From Escherichia hormaechei_A (lineage in GTDB: Bacteria > Pseudomonadota > Gammaproteobacteria > Enterobacterales > Enterobacteriaceae), in the NCBI GenBank assembly GCA_042434945.1, contig CP170191.1:3906001-3970000 (forward strand): a stretch of 64,000 nucleotides of DNA. The letters run 5' to 3'. The position numbers and the translations under genes were made by a program. Below are positions 18,888-27,587 of this stretch, piece after piece. The notes beneath the pieces were generated by a model. It made no database searches. It worked only from the letters and a program-made list of their open reading frames with translations, and was not told the origin of the DNA. Position 1 is the first letter of the stretch. Each line of letters begins with the position of its first letter.

Positions 18888-20174
18888 TCACTGCATCCCT
18901 AACAGCCCCGGCAACCACAATGATATCGCCGGGATGTACGTCACCATCCCCAGCACCACCAGCAACATACCGTAAAACGGCAGCATCGCCCGCACCACGT
19001 GCTCGATCTTCTGCTTACTCACCGCGCTCGCCACGAACAGCACCGACCCGACCGGCGGCGTGATCAGCCCAATCCCCAGGTTCACCATCATGATCATCCC
19101 GAAATGCACCGGATCGATCCCCAGCGAGTTGGTCACCGGCAGCAGCACCGGGGTCAGGATCAGGATGATCGGCGCCATGTCCATCAGCGTGCCAATCAGC
19201 AGCAGCATGATGTTGAGGTACATCAGGATCACGTATTTGTTATCGGACAGCGACGTGAAGAATTCGGTGATGCGCATCGGCAGCTGCATGTAGGTCATTA
19301 CCGCGCCAAACGCCGCGGCAAATCCAATCAAAATCATCACGATGGTGACGGTTTTCACCGTGCGGCACATCAGCTTCGGCAGTTCATTCCACTTGTAATC
19401 GCGGTAGATGAACATGGTGACGAAGAACGCCCACAGGCAGGCCACGGCGGCAGATTCGGTCGCCGTGAATATCCCGGACAAGATCCCGCCGAGGATAATC
19501 ACCACCGTCATCAGCCCCCACAGAGCATCGAGCATGATTTTCAGCGCCTGCCTGAACGGGATTTTGTCCCCTTTCGGATAGCCGCGCTTGCGGGCGAAGC
19601 ACAGGCAGAGCACCATCAGGCTCACGCCCAGCAGCAGGCCCGGCAGCACGCCCGCAATAAACAGCGTGGCGATGGAGACCGTTCCCCCTGCCGCCAGGGA
19701 GTAAATCACCGAGTTGTGGCTGGGCGGGATCAGGATCGCCTGCACCGACCCGCTGGCCGTCACCGCCGCCGCGTATTCGCGCGGATAGCCCTTCTTCTCC
19801 ATCTCCGGGATCATCACGCTGCCGATAGACGCCGTATCCGCCACCGACGAGCCGGAAATCGCGCCGAAGAACGTTGATGCCACGATGTTCACCAGCGACA
19901 GCCCGCCGCGAATAAAGCCGACAAAAACGTACGCGAAGTTGACCAGCCGTCGGGCAATGCCCCCTTCCGCCATGATCGCCCCGGCAAGAATGAAGAACGG
20001 GATCGCCAGCAGGGTAAATTTATTCACCCCGCTGGTGATCTGGATCATCAGCGCCTCCAGCGGCAGGTCAATCCACAGCGCGCCCGCCACGGCGCTTAAG
20101 CCGACGGCGAAGGCCACCGGCATCCCCAGCGCCAGCAAAATGGCGAGGGTGAATAACAAAACAAACGCATCCAT
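18888..20174 (-). CDS. dctM: TRAP transporter large permease, DctM family
   Basis: Large membrane subunit (428 residues, ~12 segments) of a tripartite ATP-independent periplasmic transporter; it couples uptake of an organic acid to a sodium or proton gradient. The conserved features GVIPPSHNSVIYSL-like (AILIPPSHNSVIYSLAAGG) and LITPPVGSVLFVASAV identify DctM. It starts 10 bp after dctQ. The operon lies between zntA and tusA, where K-12 has none. The substrate cannot be read from the sequence. Confidence 0.93.
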   Translation of the reverse strand: MDAFVLLFTLAILLALGMPVAFAVGLSAVAGALWIDLPLEALMIQITSGVNKFTLLAIPFFILAGAIMAEGGIARRLVNFAYVFVGFIRGGLSLVNIVASTFFGAISGSSVADTASIGSVMIPEMEKKGYPREYAAAVTASGSVQAILIPPSHNSVIYSLAAGGTVSIATLFIAGVLPGLLLGVSLMVLCLCFARKRGYPKGDKIPFRQALKIMLDALWGLMTVVIILGGILSGIFTATESAAVACLWAFFVTMFIYRDYKWNELPKLMCRTVKTVTIVMILIGFAAAFGAVMTYMQLPMRITEFFTSLSDNKYVILMYLNIMLLLIGTLMDMAPIILILTPVLLPVTNSLGIDPVHFGMIMMVNLGIGLITPPVGSVLFVASAVSKQKIEHVVRAMLPFYGMLLVVLGMVTYIPAISLWLPGLLGMQ

Positions 20175-20184
20175 TGTTCACCCC

Positions 20185-20694
20185 TTAACTGTGATTGCCG
20201 ATCAGCACGACCGGACGGTTTTCCTGCGAGCCAAACAGCAGGCGTTCAAGCACAAACAGGATCAAAATGGCCGATCCGACAGGTAGCGGCAGATAGCTTT
20301 CGCCGGAGGTCAGAAGCGGAAACTCCGCCACCGGCTGCTCCCACAGCTCGACGCACAGCCAGTAGCTGTACCAGCACATCAGGCCTGAAATCATCAGCAT
20401 CAGCAGATCCACCATCCGCGCGCACACTCTTTGCAGCGACGCGGGCAGGCGGTCGGTGAGCATGTTGACCGCAATATGCGACCCGGCGCGGTAGCTCACC
20501 GCCGCGCCGATAAAGGTAAACGTCACCATGCAGATAATGGCGATCGGCTCCGGCCAGGATTCGCCGCGATTAAGCACGTAGCGTGAAAAAATGCCGATGG
20601 GGATGACAATCGTCATCACCAACAGCGAAATACCCGCCACCGCCATGGCGAACAGATACAGACGGTCCATCCACTTCAGGTAGAGTTCGGACAT
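20185..20694 (-). CDS. dctQ: TRAP transporter small permease, DctQ family
   Basis: 169 residues with four hydrophobic segments, the usual DctQ layout. It bridges the periplasmic binding protein and DctM. SRYVLNRGESWPEPIAI is the DctQ signature region. It lies 12 bp after dctP. Confidence 0.92.
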   Translation of the reverse strand: MSELYLKWMDRLYLFAMAVAGISLLVMTIVIPIGIFSRYVLNRGESWPEPIAIICMVTFTFIGAAVSYRAGSHIAVNMLTDRLPASLQRVCARMVDLLMLMISGLMCWYSYWLCVELWEQPVAEFPLLTSGESYLPLPVGSAILILFVLERLLFGSQENRPVVLIGNHS

Positions 20695-20706
20695 ACGTAC
20701 TCCGGT

Positions 20707-21678
20707 TTACTGGACGTCAGCGATGGCTTTCATCAGATCCTGATGCTTATCGCCATACTGCGCGCGCACCGGCTCTGTCGCCTTGATAAACACCGTTTTA
20801 TCGATGTCGTGGAACTGCACCCCGCCGGCCTTCATTTTCGCCAGCGCCTGGTCGTTATACGCATTCCACAGCTTGCGCTGCTCGAACTGCGCTTCGCGGG
20901 CCAGCGCCAGGATCTTTTGCTGTTCGTCAGCGCTGAGCTTGTCCCATTTCACTTTGGAATAGAGCAGCATTTCCGGGGTGATGAAGTGGCCGCTCAGCGT
21001 GTAGTTTTTGGCGACCGGCATATAGTTGTGGGCGATAAAGGTTGGCGGGTTGTTCTCCGCGCCGTCGATCACCCCGGTCTGCATGCCGCTGTAAACCTCG
21101 CTGACGCCCATCGCCACCGAGTTCGCCCCCATCGCTTTCAGCGTGGCCAGCGCCACCGGGCTGCCCTGCACGCGGATTTTCTTCCCTTTCAGATCGTCCG
21201 GTTTGACGATCGGCTCTTTGGTGATCAGGTTACGGGTGCCGGAATCCATCCAGCCAAGGAAGACCAGACGCGATTTCGGGTTGGCGGTGAGTTTGTCGCC
21301 GATCTGCTTGCCGATATCCCCGTCGATCACCTTGTGCATGTGGCCTTCATCGCGGAATACGTAGGGCAGCGTAAACACTTCGATATCCGGCAGAATGGCA
21401 GCCACCGGCGCCATAGAGACGCGGATCATGTCGATCGCCCCCATCTGCGCCTGCTCAATCATCTGCTTTTCATCCCCCAGCACGCCGCCGGGGAAGACCT
21501 TAATCTCCAGCTTGCCATCGGTTTGTTGTTTGAGTTTTTCACCCATGTGCTGAACCGCCACCACGTTCGGGTAGCCTTCGGGATGCACATCGGCGGCTTT
21601 GATGGTCTGGGCAGAAACGGTGCAGGCAAAAGCAGACAGGCACAGCGCGGCCAGTAACGGCTTGAGGGTCGTTTTCAT
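20707..21678 (-). CDS. dctP: TRAP transporter substrate-binding protein, DctP family
   Basis: Periplasmic binding protein, 323 residues, signal peptide of ~23 residues (ends CTVSA). The DctP fold shows GARNLITK-like GTRNLITKEP, the carboxylate-binding arginine region KIRVQGSPVALATLKAMGA and the hinge GAENNPPTFIAHNY. These proteins bind C4-dicarboxylates or sugar acids; several homologues with the AENNPPTF motif bind uronates, so a hexuronate is possible but not shown. First gene of the operon. Confidence 0.92.
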   Translation of the reverse strand: MKTTLKPLLAALCLSAFACTVSAQTIKAADVHPEGYPNVVAVQHMGEKLKQQTDGKLEIKVFPGGVLGDEKQMIEQAQMGAIDMIRVSMAPVAAILPDIEVFTLPYVFRDEGHMHKVIDGDIGKQIGDKLTANPKSRLVFLGWMDSGTRNLITKEPIVKPDDLKGKKIRVQGSPVALATLKAMGANSVAMGVSEVYSGMQTGVIDGAENNPPTFIAHNYMPVAKNYTLSGHFITPEMLLYSKVKWDKLSADEQQKILALAREAQFEQRKLWNAYNDQALAKMKAGGVQFHDIDKTVFIKATEPVRAQYGDKHQDLMKAIADVQ

Positions 21679-21826
21679 TGAGTCAACTCCAGGGTAGTGA
21701 GATAAGCGTTAAAACGGTGTTTTAGTTTTTGACGCTTAAAAATTAGACTACGGCTGGAAAAGGGAGGGTGAAGCGCCTCACAAAAGCGCGAAATTTTGAA
21801 ACGATGGTTCGAAATTGTGATGAGTA

Positions 21827-21900
21827 CTTGTCGGGTGGCGGCTGCGCCTTACCCGACCTACTACACCCGTAGGCCCGTGCAAGCGAAGCGCCGCCGGGCG
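21827..21900. repeat. REP pair upstream of the TRAP operon
   Basis: GTCGGGTGGCGGCTGCGCC then TTACCCGACCTAC, followed by GTAGGCCCGTGCAAGCG then AAGCGCCGCCGGGCG. The second unit is imperfect. It lies between the tusA stop and the dctP start; both genes are on the minus strand. Confidence 0.75.
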
Positions 21901-21911
21901 TCAGGCCGCAC

Positions 21912-22154
21912 TTACCCCTTACGAATCAAATACCGGTACGGCAAGGTCTCGGTTTGCTGCGCCACCAGTTCGTGTTCCATAAAGGTACAAAACCCAGGAA
22001 TATCGCGGGTCGTCGCCGGATCGTCAGCAATAATCAGCAACGTTTCACCTGGCTGCATATTGCGCACTGTTTTGCGCACCATCATTACGGGTTCCGGGCA
22101 GCGCAGGCCAAGTGCGTCGAGTGTGTGGTCAGGGCTGGAAAAGAGATCGGTCAT
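21912..22154 (-). CDS. tusA: sulfur carrier protein TusA
   Basis: Accepts persulfide sulfur from IscS and passes it to TusBCD for tRNA 2-thiouridine; also affects molybdopterin synthesis. 80 residues with the active cysteine in GLRCPEPVMMVRKTV (Cys19). The first ~65 residues match K-12, but the end (AQQTETLPYRYLIRKG) does not, so a block edge runs through the last ~50 bases. Confidence 0.95.
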   Translation of the reverse strand: MTDLFSSPDHTLDALGLRCPEPVMMVRKTVRNMQPGETLLIIADDPATTRDIPGFCTFMEHELVAQQTETLPYRYLIRKG

Positions 22155-22374
22155 TTTCTTCTCATCACATAAAAAAACGGCGCTAGTTTACGCCCTGTGA
22201 GTCCGTAAGCAAACCAGGTTAACGATTGCGTGAAAATTAACCATTGCATTGTCAACGTAAAGCAGTATCATGCGGCGGCTCGAAAAAAGGGTAAGCACGT
22301 TATTATGTTAAGGTAACAGACGTGTCGTACGTATTGGGTTCCCTCACCCCAATGGTTAATCAAAAAGGTACAAT

Positions 22375-23040
22375 ATGAACGTTTTCTCGCAAACTCAACG
22401 CTATAAGGCGTTGTTCTGGTTATCGTTATTTCATCTGCTGGTGATCACCTCCAGTAACTATCTGGTTCAGCTTCCCGTCTCCATTTTGGGTTTCCATACC
22501 ACCTGGGGCGCGTTTAGCTTTCCGTTTATTTTTCTTGCTACCGACCTGACCGTGCGTATTTTTGGCGCACCGCTGGCCCGACGCATTATCTTCGCGGTAA
22601 TGATCCCTGCGTTATTAATCTCCTACGTCATCTCGTCGCTATTCTATATGGGTTCCTGGCAGGGATTCGGCGCACTCGCCCACTTCAACCTGTTTGTCGC
22701 CCGTATCGCCACCGCCAGTTTCATGGCCTACGCGCTGGGGCAAATCCTCGACGTGCACGTTTTTAACCGCCTGCGTCAGAGTCGCCGCTGGTGGCTGGCA
22801 CCGACAGCGTCCACACTGTTCGGTAACGTCAGCGACACGCTGGCCTTTTTCTTCATTGCCTTCTGGCGTAGCCCGGATGCCTTTATGGCTGAACACTGGA
22901 TGGAAATCGCGCTGGTCGATTACTGTTTCAAAGTGTTAATCAGTATCGTTTTCTTCCTGCCAATGTATGGCGTATTACTCAATATGCTGTTGAAAAGACT
23001 GGCAGATAAATCCGAAATCAACGCTTTGCAGGCGAGTTAA
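22375..23040 (+). CDS. yhhQ: queuosine precursor transporter YhhQ/QueP
   Basis: Inner-membrane protein of 221 residues with ~6 segments from the VUT family. It imports the queuosine precursors preQ0 and preQ1. It matches K-12 YhhQ as I recall it. It is divergent from tusA across a 220-bp promoter region (22155-22374). Confidence 0.95.
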   Translation: MNVFSQTQRYKALFWLSLFHLLVITSSNYLVQLPVSILGFHTTWGAFSFPFIFLATDLTVRIFGAPLARRIIFAVMIPALLISYVISSLFYMGSWQGFGALAHFNLFVARIATASFMAYALGQILDVHVFNRLRQSRRWWLAPTASTLFGNVSDTLAFFFIAFWRSPDAFMAEHWMEIALVDYCFKVLISIVFFLPMYGVLLNMLLKRLADKSEINALQAS

Positions 23041-23112
23041 AGGTTCGTTATCAGAGTTGTGATAAGATGGATGAATGAGCCGTTATGGCCGTTTATCGAA
23101 AGGAAGAAGTCA

Positions 23113-23670
23113 ATGCGCAATCTGGTTAAATATGTCGGAATTGGCCTGCTGGTTATGGGGCTTGCGGCCTGTGATGATAAAGACACTAACGCTACGGCGC
23201 AGGGTTCGGTCGCGGAAAGTAACGCTACCGGGAATCCCGTCAACCTGCTTGATGGCAAGTTAAGTTTCTCGCTGCCAGCGGATATGACCGACCAGAGCGG
23301 TAAGCTGGGAACGCAGGCCAATAACATGCATGTCTGGTCCGACGCCACCGGGCAGAAAGCAGTCATCGTCATCATGGGCGATGATCCGAAAGAAGATCTG
23401 GCGGTGCTGGCGAAGCGTCTGGAAGATCAGCAACGTAGCCGCGATCCGCAGCTGCAAGTGGTAACCAATAAAGCCATTGAGCTGAAAGGTCACAAAATGC
23501 AGCAGTTAGACAGTATTATCTCCGCGAAAGGCCAGACGGCGTACTCTTCCGTTATTCTGGGTAACGTGGGTAATCAACTGCTGACCATGCAAATTACGCT
23601 GCCCGCTGACGATCAGCAAAAAGCGCAGACCACCGCAGAAAACATCATTAATACGCTGGTTATTCAGTAA
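23113..23670 (+). CDS. dcrB: inner-membrane-associated lipoprotein DcrB
   Basis: 185 residues. The signal sequence ends in the lipobox LAAC ([11 protein letters not shown]), so the mature protein starts at the lipidated cysteine; Asp at +2 predicts inner-membrane retention. dcrB is needed for phages C1 and N4 and affects lipoprotein maturation in E. coli. ATG at 23113 gives the K-12 length and sequence. In K-12 yhhS follows; here it is absent and yhhT comes next. Confidence 0.95.
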
Positions 23671-23688
23671 TCGTTCACCAGGATGCCG

Positions 23689-23723
23689 TGGCCTCCGTCG
23701 CTTGCGCCGGGGGCCATTTTTTT
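23689..23723 (+). terminator. dcrB terminator
   Basis: TGGCCTCCGTCGCTTGCGCC then GGGGGCCATTTTTTT forms a G+C-rich hairpin with seven U residues, 19 bp after the dcrB stop. Confidence 0.88.
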
Positions 23724-23805
23724 GCCACGACTTTCAGACTAACACGCCAGACGAAGCCCATCCGGCGCACTACAATTAACACGCCCCCCGGAAAAAGGAA
23801 TTCTT

Positions 23806-24855
23806 ATGACTGCCAGCCCGCCCGACAAAGCCGGACTTCATATTTTATTAAAACTTGCCTGCCTGGTGGTTATCCTTGCGGGTATCCACGCGGCGGCGGA
23901 TATCATTGTTCAGCTTCTGCTGGCGCTGTTTTTCGCCATTGTGCTCAACCCGCTGGTGACATGGTTTTTACGCCGGGGCATCAGCCGCCCGGTCGCGATT
24001 ACCATTGTGGTGATGGTGATGCTGGTTGTCCTGACGGCGCTGTTCGGCGTGCTCGCCGCCTCGCTGAGCGAATTTTCCACCATGCTGCCGCAGTACAATA
24101 AAGAGCTGACGCGCAAGCTGGTCGATCTTCAGCGCATGTTGCCGTTCGTGAATCTGCATATCTCACCGGAACGGATGCTGCGTCGGATGGATTCCGAGAA
24201 GGTGATGACCTACGCCACCACGTTGATGACCGGGCTTTCCGGGGCAATGGCCAGCATTCTGCTGCTGGTGATGACGGTGGTGTTTATGCTGTTCGAAGTG
24301 CGCCACGTGCCGTATAAACTGCGTTTTGCCCTGAACAATCCTCAGATCCACATTGCCGGCTTGCACCGTGCGCTGAAGGGCGTATCCAAATATCTGGCGC
24401 TGAAAACGCTGTTAAGCCTGTGGACCGGCGTGATCGTCTGGCTGGGGCTGGTACTGCTGGACGTGCAGTTCGCGCTGATGTGGGGCGTGCTGGCCTTTTT
24501 ACTGAACTACGTACCCAATATCGGCGCGGTGCTTTCCGCCGTTCCGCCGATGATCCAGGCGTTCCTGTTTAACGGTTTTTATGAGTGCATGCTGGTAGGG
24601 GCGCTGTTCCTCGTCGTGCATATGGTGCTGGGTAACATACTCGAGCCGCGCATGATGGGCCATCGTCTGGGCATGTCGACGATGGTGGTGTTTTTATCGT
24701 TACTGATCTGGGGATGGCTGCTGGGTCCGGTGGGCATGCTGCTCTCCGTGCCGCTTACCAGCGTCTGTAAAATCTGGATGGAAACCACGAAAGGAGGCAG
24801 TAAACTCGCCATTCTTCTGGGTCCGGGTCGGCCAAAAAGCCGTTTGCCGGGATAA
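23806..24855 (+). CDS. yhhT: AI-2E/PerM family transporter-like protein YhhT
   Basis: 349 residues with ~7-8 hydrophobic segments in the PF01594 arrangement: a two-helix N-terminal part, a soluble middle region (EFSTMLPQYNKELTRKLVDL) and a C-terminal bundle with LLNYVPNIGAVLSAVPPM. Exporter-like; substrate unknown. The C-terminus (KGGSKLAILLGPGRPKSRLPG) matches K-12, but the body is diverged. It marks the left border of the aryl-polyene cluster. Confidence 0.92.
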   Translation: MTASPPDKAGLHILLKLACLVVILAGIHAAADIIVQLLLALFFAIVLNPLVTWFLRRGISRPVAITIVVMVMLVVLTALFGVLAASLSEFSTMLPQYNKELTRKLVDLQRMLPFVNLHISPERMLRRMDSEKVMTYATTLMTGLSGAMASILLLVMTVVFMLFEVRHVPYKLRFALNNPQIHIAGLHRALKGVSKYLALKTLLSLWTGVIVWLGLVLLDVQFALMWGVLAFLLNYVPNIGAVLSAVPPMIQAFLFNGFYECMLVGALFLVVHMVLGNILEPRMMGHRLGMSTMVVFLSLLIWGWLLGPVGMLLSVPLTSVCKIWMETTKGGSKLAILLGPGRPKSRLPG

Positions 24856-24885
24856 CCGGGTGGAAAGGGTCAAAAGTGACGTTTA

Positions 24886-24940
24886 TTCGCCAGCGCGACG
24901 ACAACATTGTACGATGTGCGCAGCAAATCGCGCTGGCGAA
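24886..24940. promoter_or_regulatory. perfect 13-bp inverted repeat upstream of the aryl-polyene operon
   Basis: TTCGCCAGCGCGA at 24886-24898 is repeated inverted as TCGCGCTGGCGAA at 24928-24940. Within the 29-bp loop lies a second near-palindrome ACATTGTACGATGT. The structure ends 40 bp before apeC. It could be an operator pair or an RNA hairpin in the 5' leader. No U tract follows, so it is not an ordinary terminator of yhhT. Confidence 0.6.
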
Positions 24941-24980
24941 GAAAAAGTCACAGAAACAGGTTTATCGCGGACGCGCGTAG

Positions 24981-25703
24981 ATGAAATTTACACTTACCCT
25001 TATCGACTGGCAGGCAAGAGCGCCAGGACTCAGCGATGCCGACGAATGGCAGGCATGGTCACGCCGGTCTGACGCCATCGATCCCGCTGCACCGCTGGCG
25101 AAACTGACCGAACTGCCGATGATGACCGCCCGCCGCCTGAATTCAGGCAGCAGGCTGGCCGTCGATCTTGGCCTGATGATGCTGCGCAAACACCGCATCG
25201 ATGCCGTCGTCTACAGCAGCCGTCATGGGGAGCTGGAGCGCAATTTCCGTATTCTCCAGGCCCTGGCGGCAGAACAGCCCGTTTCCCCCACCGATTTTGC
25301 CATGTCGGTACACAACTCGGCTGTCGGCAATCTCACTATCGCCGCGCGTCAGCCTGTTGTCTCTTCGTCGGTTTCCGCCGGTATGGATACCTTCCAGCAG
25401 AGCTTGTGCGACGTGCTGAGCCTGCTGCATGCGGGCTACTCCCGCGTGTTGCTGGTGGATTTCGACGGTCTGCTGCCTGATTTTTATCACGCCGGGCTGC
25501 CGCCGCAGATGCCCGTCTGGCCCTACGCGCTGGCGCTGGTGATTGAGGCGGGAAATACGCTCAGCTGTGAAACGCACGTCAACCGCGCGCCTGAAGAGCC
25601 CGCGCTGCCGCAAAGCCTCCAGTTCCTGCGCCATTACCTGCGGGACGAGCGCCAGTTTACCCTGCCGGGCGAGCGCCTGCTGTGGCAATGGACGCGCCAA
25701 TGA
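24981..25703 (+). CDS. apeC: aryl-polyene ketosynthase-like chain-length factor (ApeC-like)
   Basis: 240-residue truncated ketosynthase-fold protein (beta-ketoacyl synthase N-terminal type). It would pair with the ketosynthase at 34840 to set polyene length. The region where an active ketosynthase has its cysteine reads VSSSVSAGMDTFQ, with no cysteine, as expected for a chain-length factor. MSVHNSAVGNLTIAARQ just before it is the usual ApeC sequence. First gene of the operon; its stop overlaps the next start (ATGA). The ape letters follow the published enterobacterial/Xenorhabdus scheme as I remember it. Confidence 0.88.
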   Translation: MKFTLTLIDWQARAPGLSDADEWQAWSRRSDAIDPAAPLAKLTELPMMTARRLNSGSRLAVDLGLMMLRKHRIDAVVYSSRHGELERNFRILQALAAEQPVSPTDFAMSVHNSAVGNLTIAARQPVVSSSVSAGMDTFQQSLCDVLSLLHAGYSRVLLVDFDGLLPDFYHAGLPPQMPVWPYALALVIEAGNTLSCETHVNRAPEEPALPQSLQFLRHYLRDERQFTLPGERLLWQWTRQ

Positions 25704-26515
25704 GAGGGTTACGTTCCCGCCTCGATCGGATATGGCGGATGCTGATGACCGGATTGTGCTTCGTCCTGTTCGGCCTCGGCGGGCTGACGCTGTCGCTGGT
25801 GTGGTTTAACCTGCTGCTGATTTTCCAGCGCGACCGCACTCAACGTCGCCGCCTGGCACGCCGCACTATTTCTGCCAGTTTTCGCCTGTTCCTCGCGGTG
25901 GTACGCGGTGCAGGGGTACTGGATTACCGTTTCAACAACCTGGACGTTCTGCGCGCCGAGCGGGGCTGTCTGGTGATTGCGAATCATCCCTCGCTGCTGG
26001 ACTACGTTCTGCTGGCGTCGGTGATGAACGAAACCGACTGTCTGGTGAAAAGCGCGTTGCTGCGTAACCCGTTCGTCAGCGGCGTGATCCGCGCGGCTGA
26101 CTATCTGATTAACAGCGAAGCCGACACGCTGCTTGCCGCAAGCCAGCAGCGTCTGGCCCAGGGCGATACCCTGCTTATCTTCCCTGAAGGCACCCGCACC
26201 CGGGTGGGGGAAGCCATGACCCTGCAACGTGGGGCGGCGAATATCGCCGTTCGCTGCAACAGCGCCGTGCGCGTGGTGGTGATCCACTGTAGCGAACGGA
26301 TGCTGGATAAACAGAGCAGCTGGTATAACGTGCCCCCCAACAAACCTGTTTTCACCGTGGATGTTCGCGAACGCATCAACATTCATGATTTTTATGATGC
26401 GAGTCAGCACGAACCCGCGCTGGCAGCAAGGCAGTTAAACCGGCATATGCAGCATCAGTTAATAACCGGTCTTCAATCTTTGTCAGGAACGAAAGATGCA
26501 AGCGCTCTATCTTGA
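25700..26515 (+). CDS. apeD: lysophospholipid acyltransferase-like protein (ApeD-like)
   Basis: PlsC-family acyltransferase, 271 residues from the ATGA-coupled start at 25700 (in-frame ATGs at 25682 and 25688 also exist). It has an N-terminal membrane segment, the catalytic HX4D motif in NHPSLLDYVLL and the acceptor motif FPEGTRTR. It probably attaches the polyene acyl chain to a lipid-type acceptor during anchoring in the outer membrane. Confidence 0.88.
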   Translation: MRGLRSRLDRIWRMLMTGLCFVLFGLGGLTLSLVWFNLLLIFQRDRTQRRRLARRTISASFRLFLAVVRGAGVLDYRFNNLDVLRAERGCLVIANHPSLLDYVLLASVMNETDCLVKSALLRNPFVSGVIRAADYLINSEADTLLAASQQRLAQGDTLLIFPEGTRTRVGEAMTLQRGAANIAVRCNSAVRVVVIHCSERMLDKQSSWYNVPPNKPVFTVDVRERINIHDFYDASQHEPALAARQLNRHMQHQLITGLQSLSGTKDASALS

Positions 26516-26753
26516 AATTAAGAATCTCATTATCTCTACGCTGAATCTGGAAGAACTTACCCCAGAGGATATTGATACAGACGCCGCGCTCTTTGGCGAC
26601 GGCCTCGGTCTGGACTCAATCGACGCCCTTGAGCTGGGGCTGGCGGTAAAAAATCAGTACGGCGTAGTGCTTTCTGCCGAAAGTGACGAGATGCGTCAGC
26701 ACTTCTATTCCGTTGCCACGCTCGCGGCTTTTATCCATCAACAACGCGCCTGA
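26496..26753 (+). CDS. apeE: acyl carrier protein (ApeE-like)
   Basis: 85 residues. The phosphopantetheine attachment serine is in GLDSIDALEL (about Ser42). It overlaps apeD by 20 bp. One of two tandem carrier proteins; in the characterised APE systems one carries the aryl starter and the other the growing chain. acpT at 38433 encodes the likely activating transferase. Confidence 0.92.
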   Translation: MQALYLEIKNLIISTLNLEELTPEDIDTDAALFGDGLGLDSIDALELGLAVKNQYGVVLSAESDEMRQHFYSVATLAAFIHQQRA

Positions 26754-26755
26754 GA

Positions 26756-27016
26756 ATGACCGCTATGACAGAACAACAAACGATTTATCAGGAAGTCTTT
26801 GCGCTTCTTATTACGCTGTTTGAAATCGCCCCGGAGGATATTACCCCTGAGGCACGTCTTTACGAGGATCTGGACCTCGACAGCATTGATGCCGTCGATA
26901 TGGTGGTGCACCTGCAAAAGAAAACGGGCCATAAAATCAAGCCCGAAACCTTCAAAGCGGTGCGCACGGTGCAGGACGTCGTGGACGTTGTGGAACAGCT
27001 TCAGCGCGACGCGTAA
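26756..27016 (+). CDS. apeF: acyl carrier protein (ApeF-like)
   Basis: 86 residues from ATG at 26756; ATG at 26765 (MTEQQTIYQE) is an equally possible start. The attachment site is DLDSIDAVDM (Ser near 42-45). It shares the helix II pattern of ApeE but only limited sequence, so the two carriers are specialised. It starts 2 bp after apeE. Confidence 0.92.
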   Translation: MTAMTEQQTIYQEVFALLITLFEIAPEDITPEARLYEDLDLDSIDAVDMVVHLQKKTGHKIKPETFKAVRTVQDVVDVVEQLQRDA

Positions 27017-27017
27017 C

Positions 27018-27587
27018 GTGCGTTCGATTCCAGTTCTTCCCGCCCTGACGGGGCTGATGCTGCTGGCATGGCCGTTTTTGATCGGCTTCGGGCTGGCGAA
27101 TAATAGCCTGCACGGGATACTGCCCGTGATGGCGCTGGTGCTGCTGTTGCGCGTCTGCCAGGCCCGTCGGCAGGGCGGCCCCCTGCGTCATCTGTTCGTG
27201 AGCGTGGCGCTGGCCGGCATAGCACTTTGCGCGGCGAGCTACGTCCTGCACGCGCACCAGTGGGTGCTGTTATATCCGGTGGTGGTGAATCTGGTGATGC
27301 TGGTGGTGTTTGGCGGTTCGCTGTGGACGGCAATGCCTGTTGTTGAACGGCTGGCGCGCCTGCGTGAACCGGATCTCTCCCCCGTCGGGGTACGTTACAC
27401 GCGCCGGGTTACCCAGGTCTGGTGCGGCTTTTTTATTATTAACGGGGCGATCGCGCTGTTTACCGTATTACACGCCGATATCCGTCTGTGGACGCTGTGG
27501 AATGGGATGATTGCCTATCTCCTGATGGGCACGCTGATGGCTGGCGAGTGGCTGGTGCGACAACGGGTGATTAAAAACGATGCTTAA
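27018..27587 (+). CDS. apeG: COG4648-type inner-membrane protein (ApeG-like)
   Basis: 189-residue membrane protein with ~6 hydrophobic segments. I place the start at GTG 27018, one base after the apeF stop, because the upstream part of the same frame is only apeF read out of frame. A conserved central stretch is VRYTRRVTQVWCGFFIING. Its role in APE systems is unknown; location suggests assembly or transport at the inner membrane. Confidence 0.82.
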   Translation: MRSIPVLPALTGLMLLAWPFLIGFGLANNSLHGILPVMALVLLLRVCQARRQGGPLRHLFVSVALAGIALCAASYVLHAHQWVLLYPVVVNLVMLVVFGGSLWTAMPVVERLARLREPDLSPVGVRYTRRVTQVWCGFFIINGAIALFTVLHADIRLWTLWNGMIAYLLMGTLMAGEWLVRQRVIKNDA

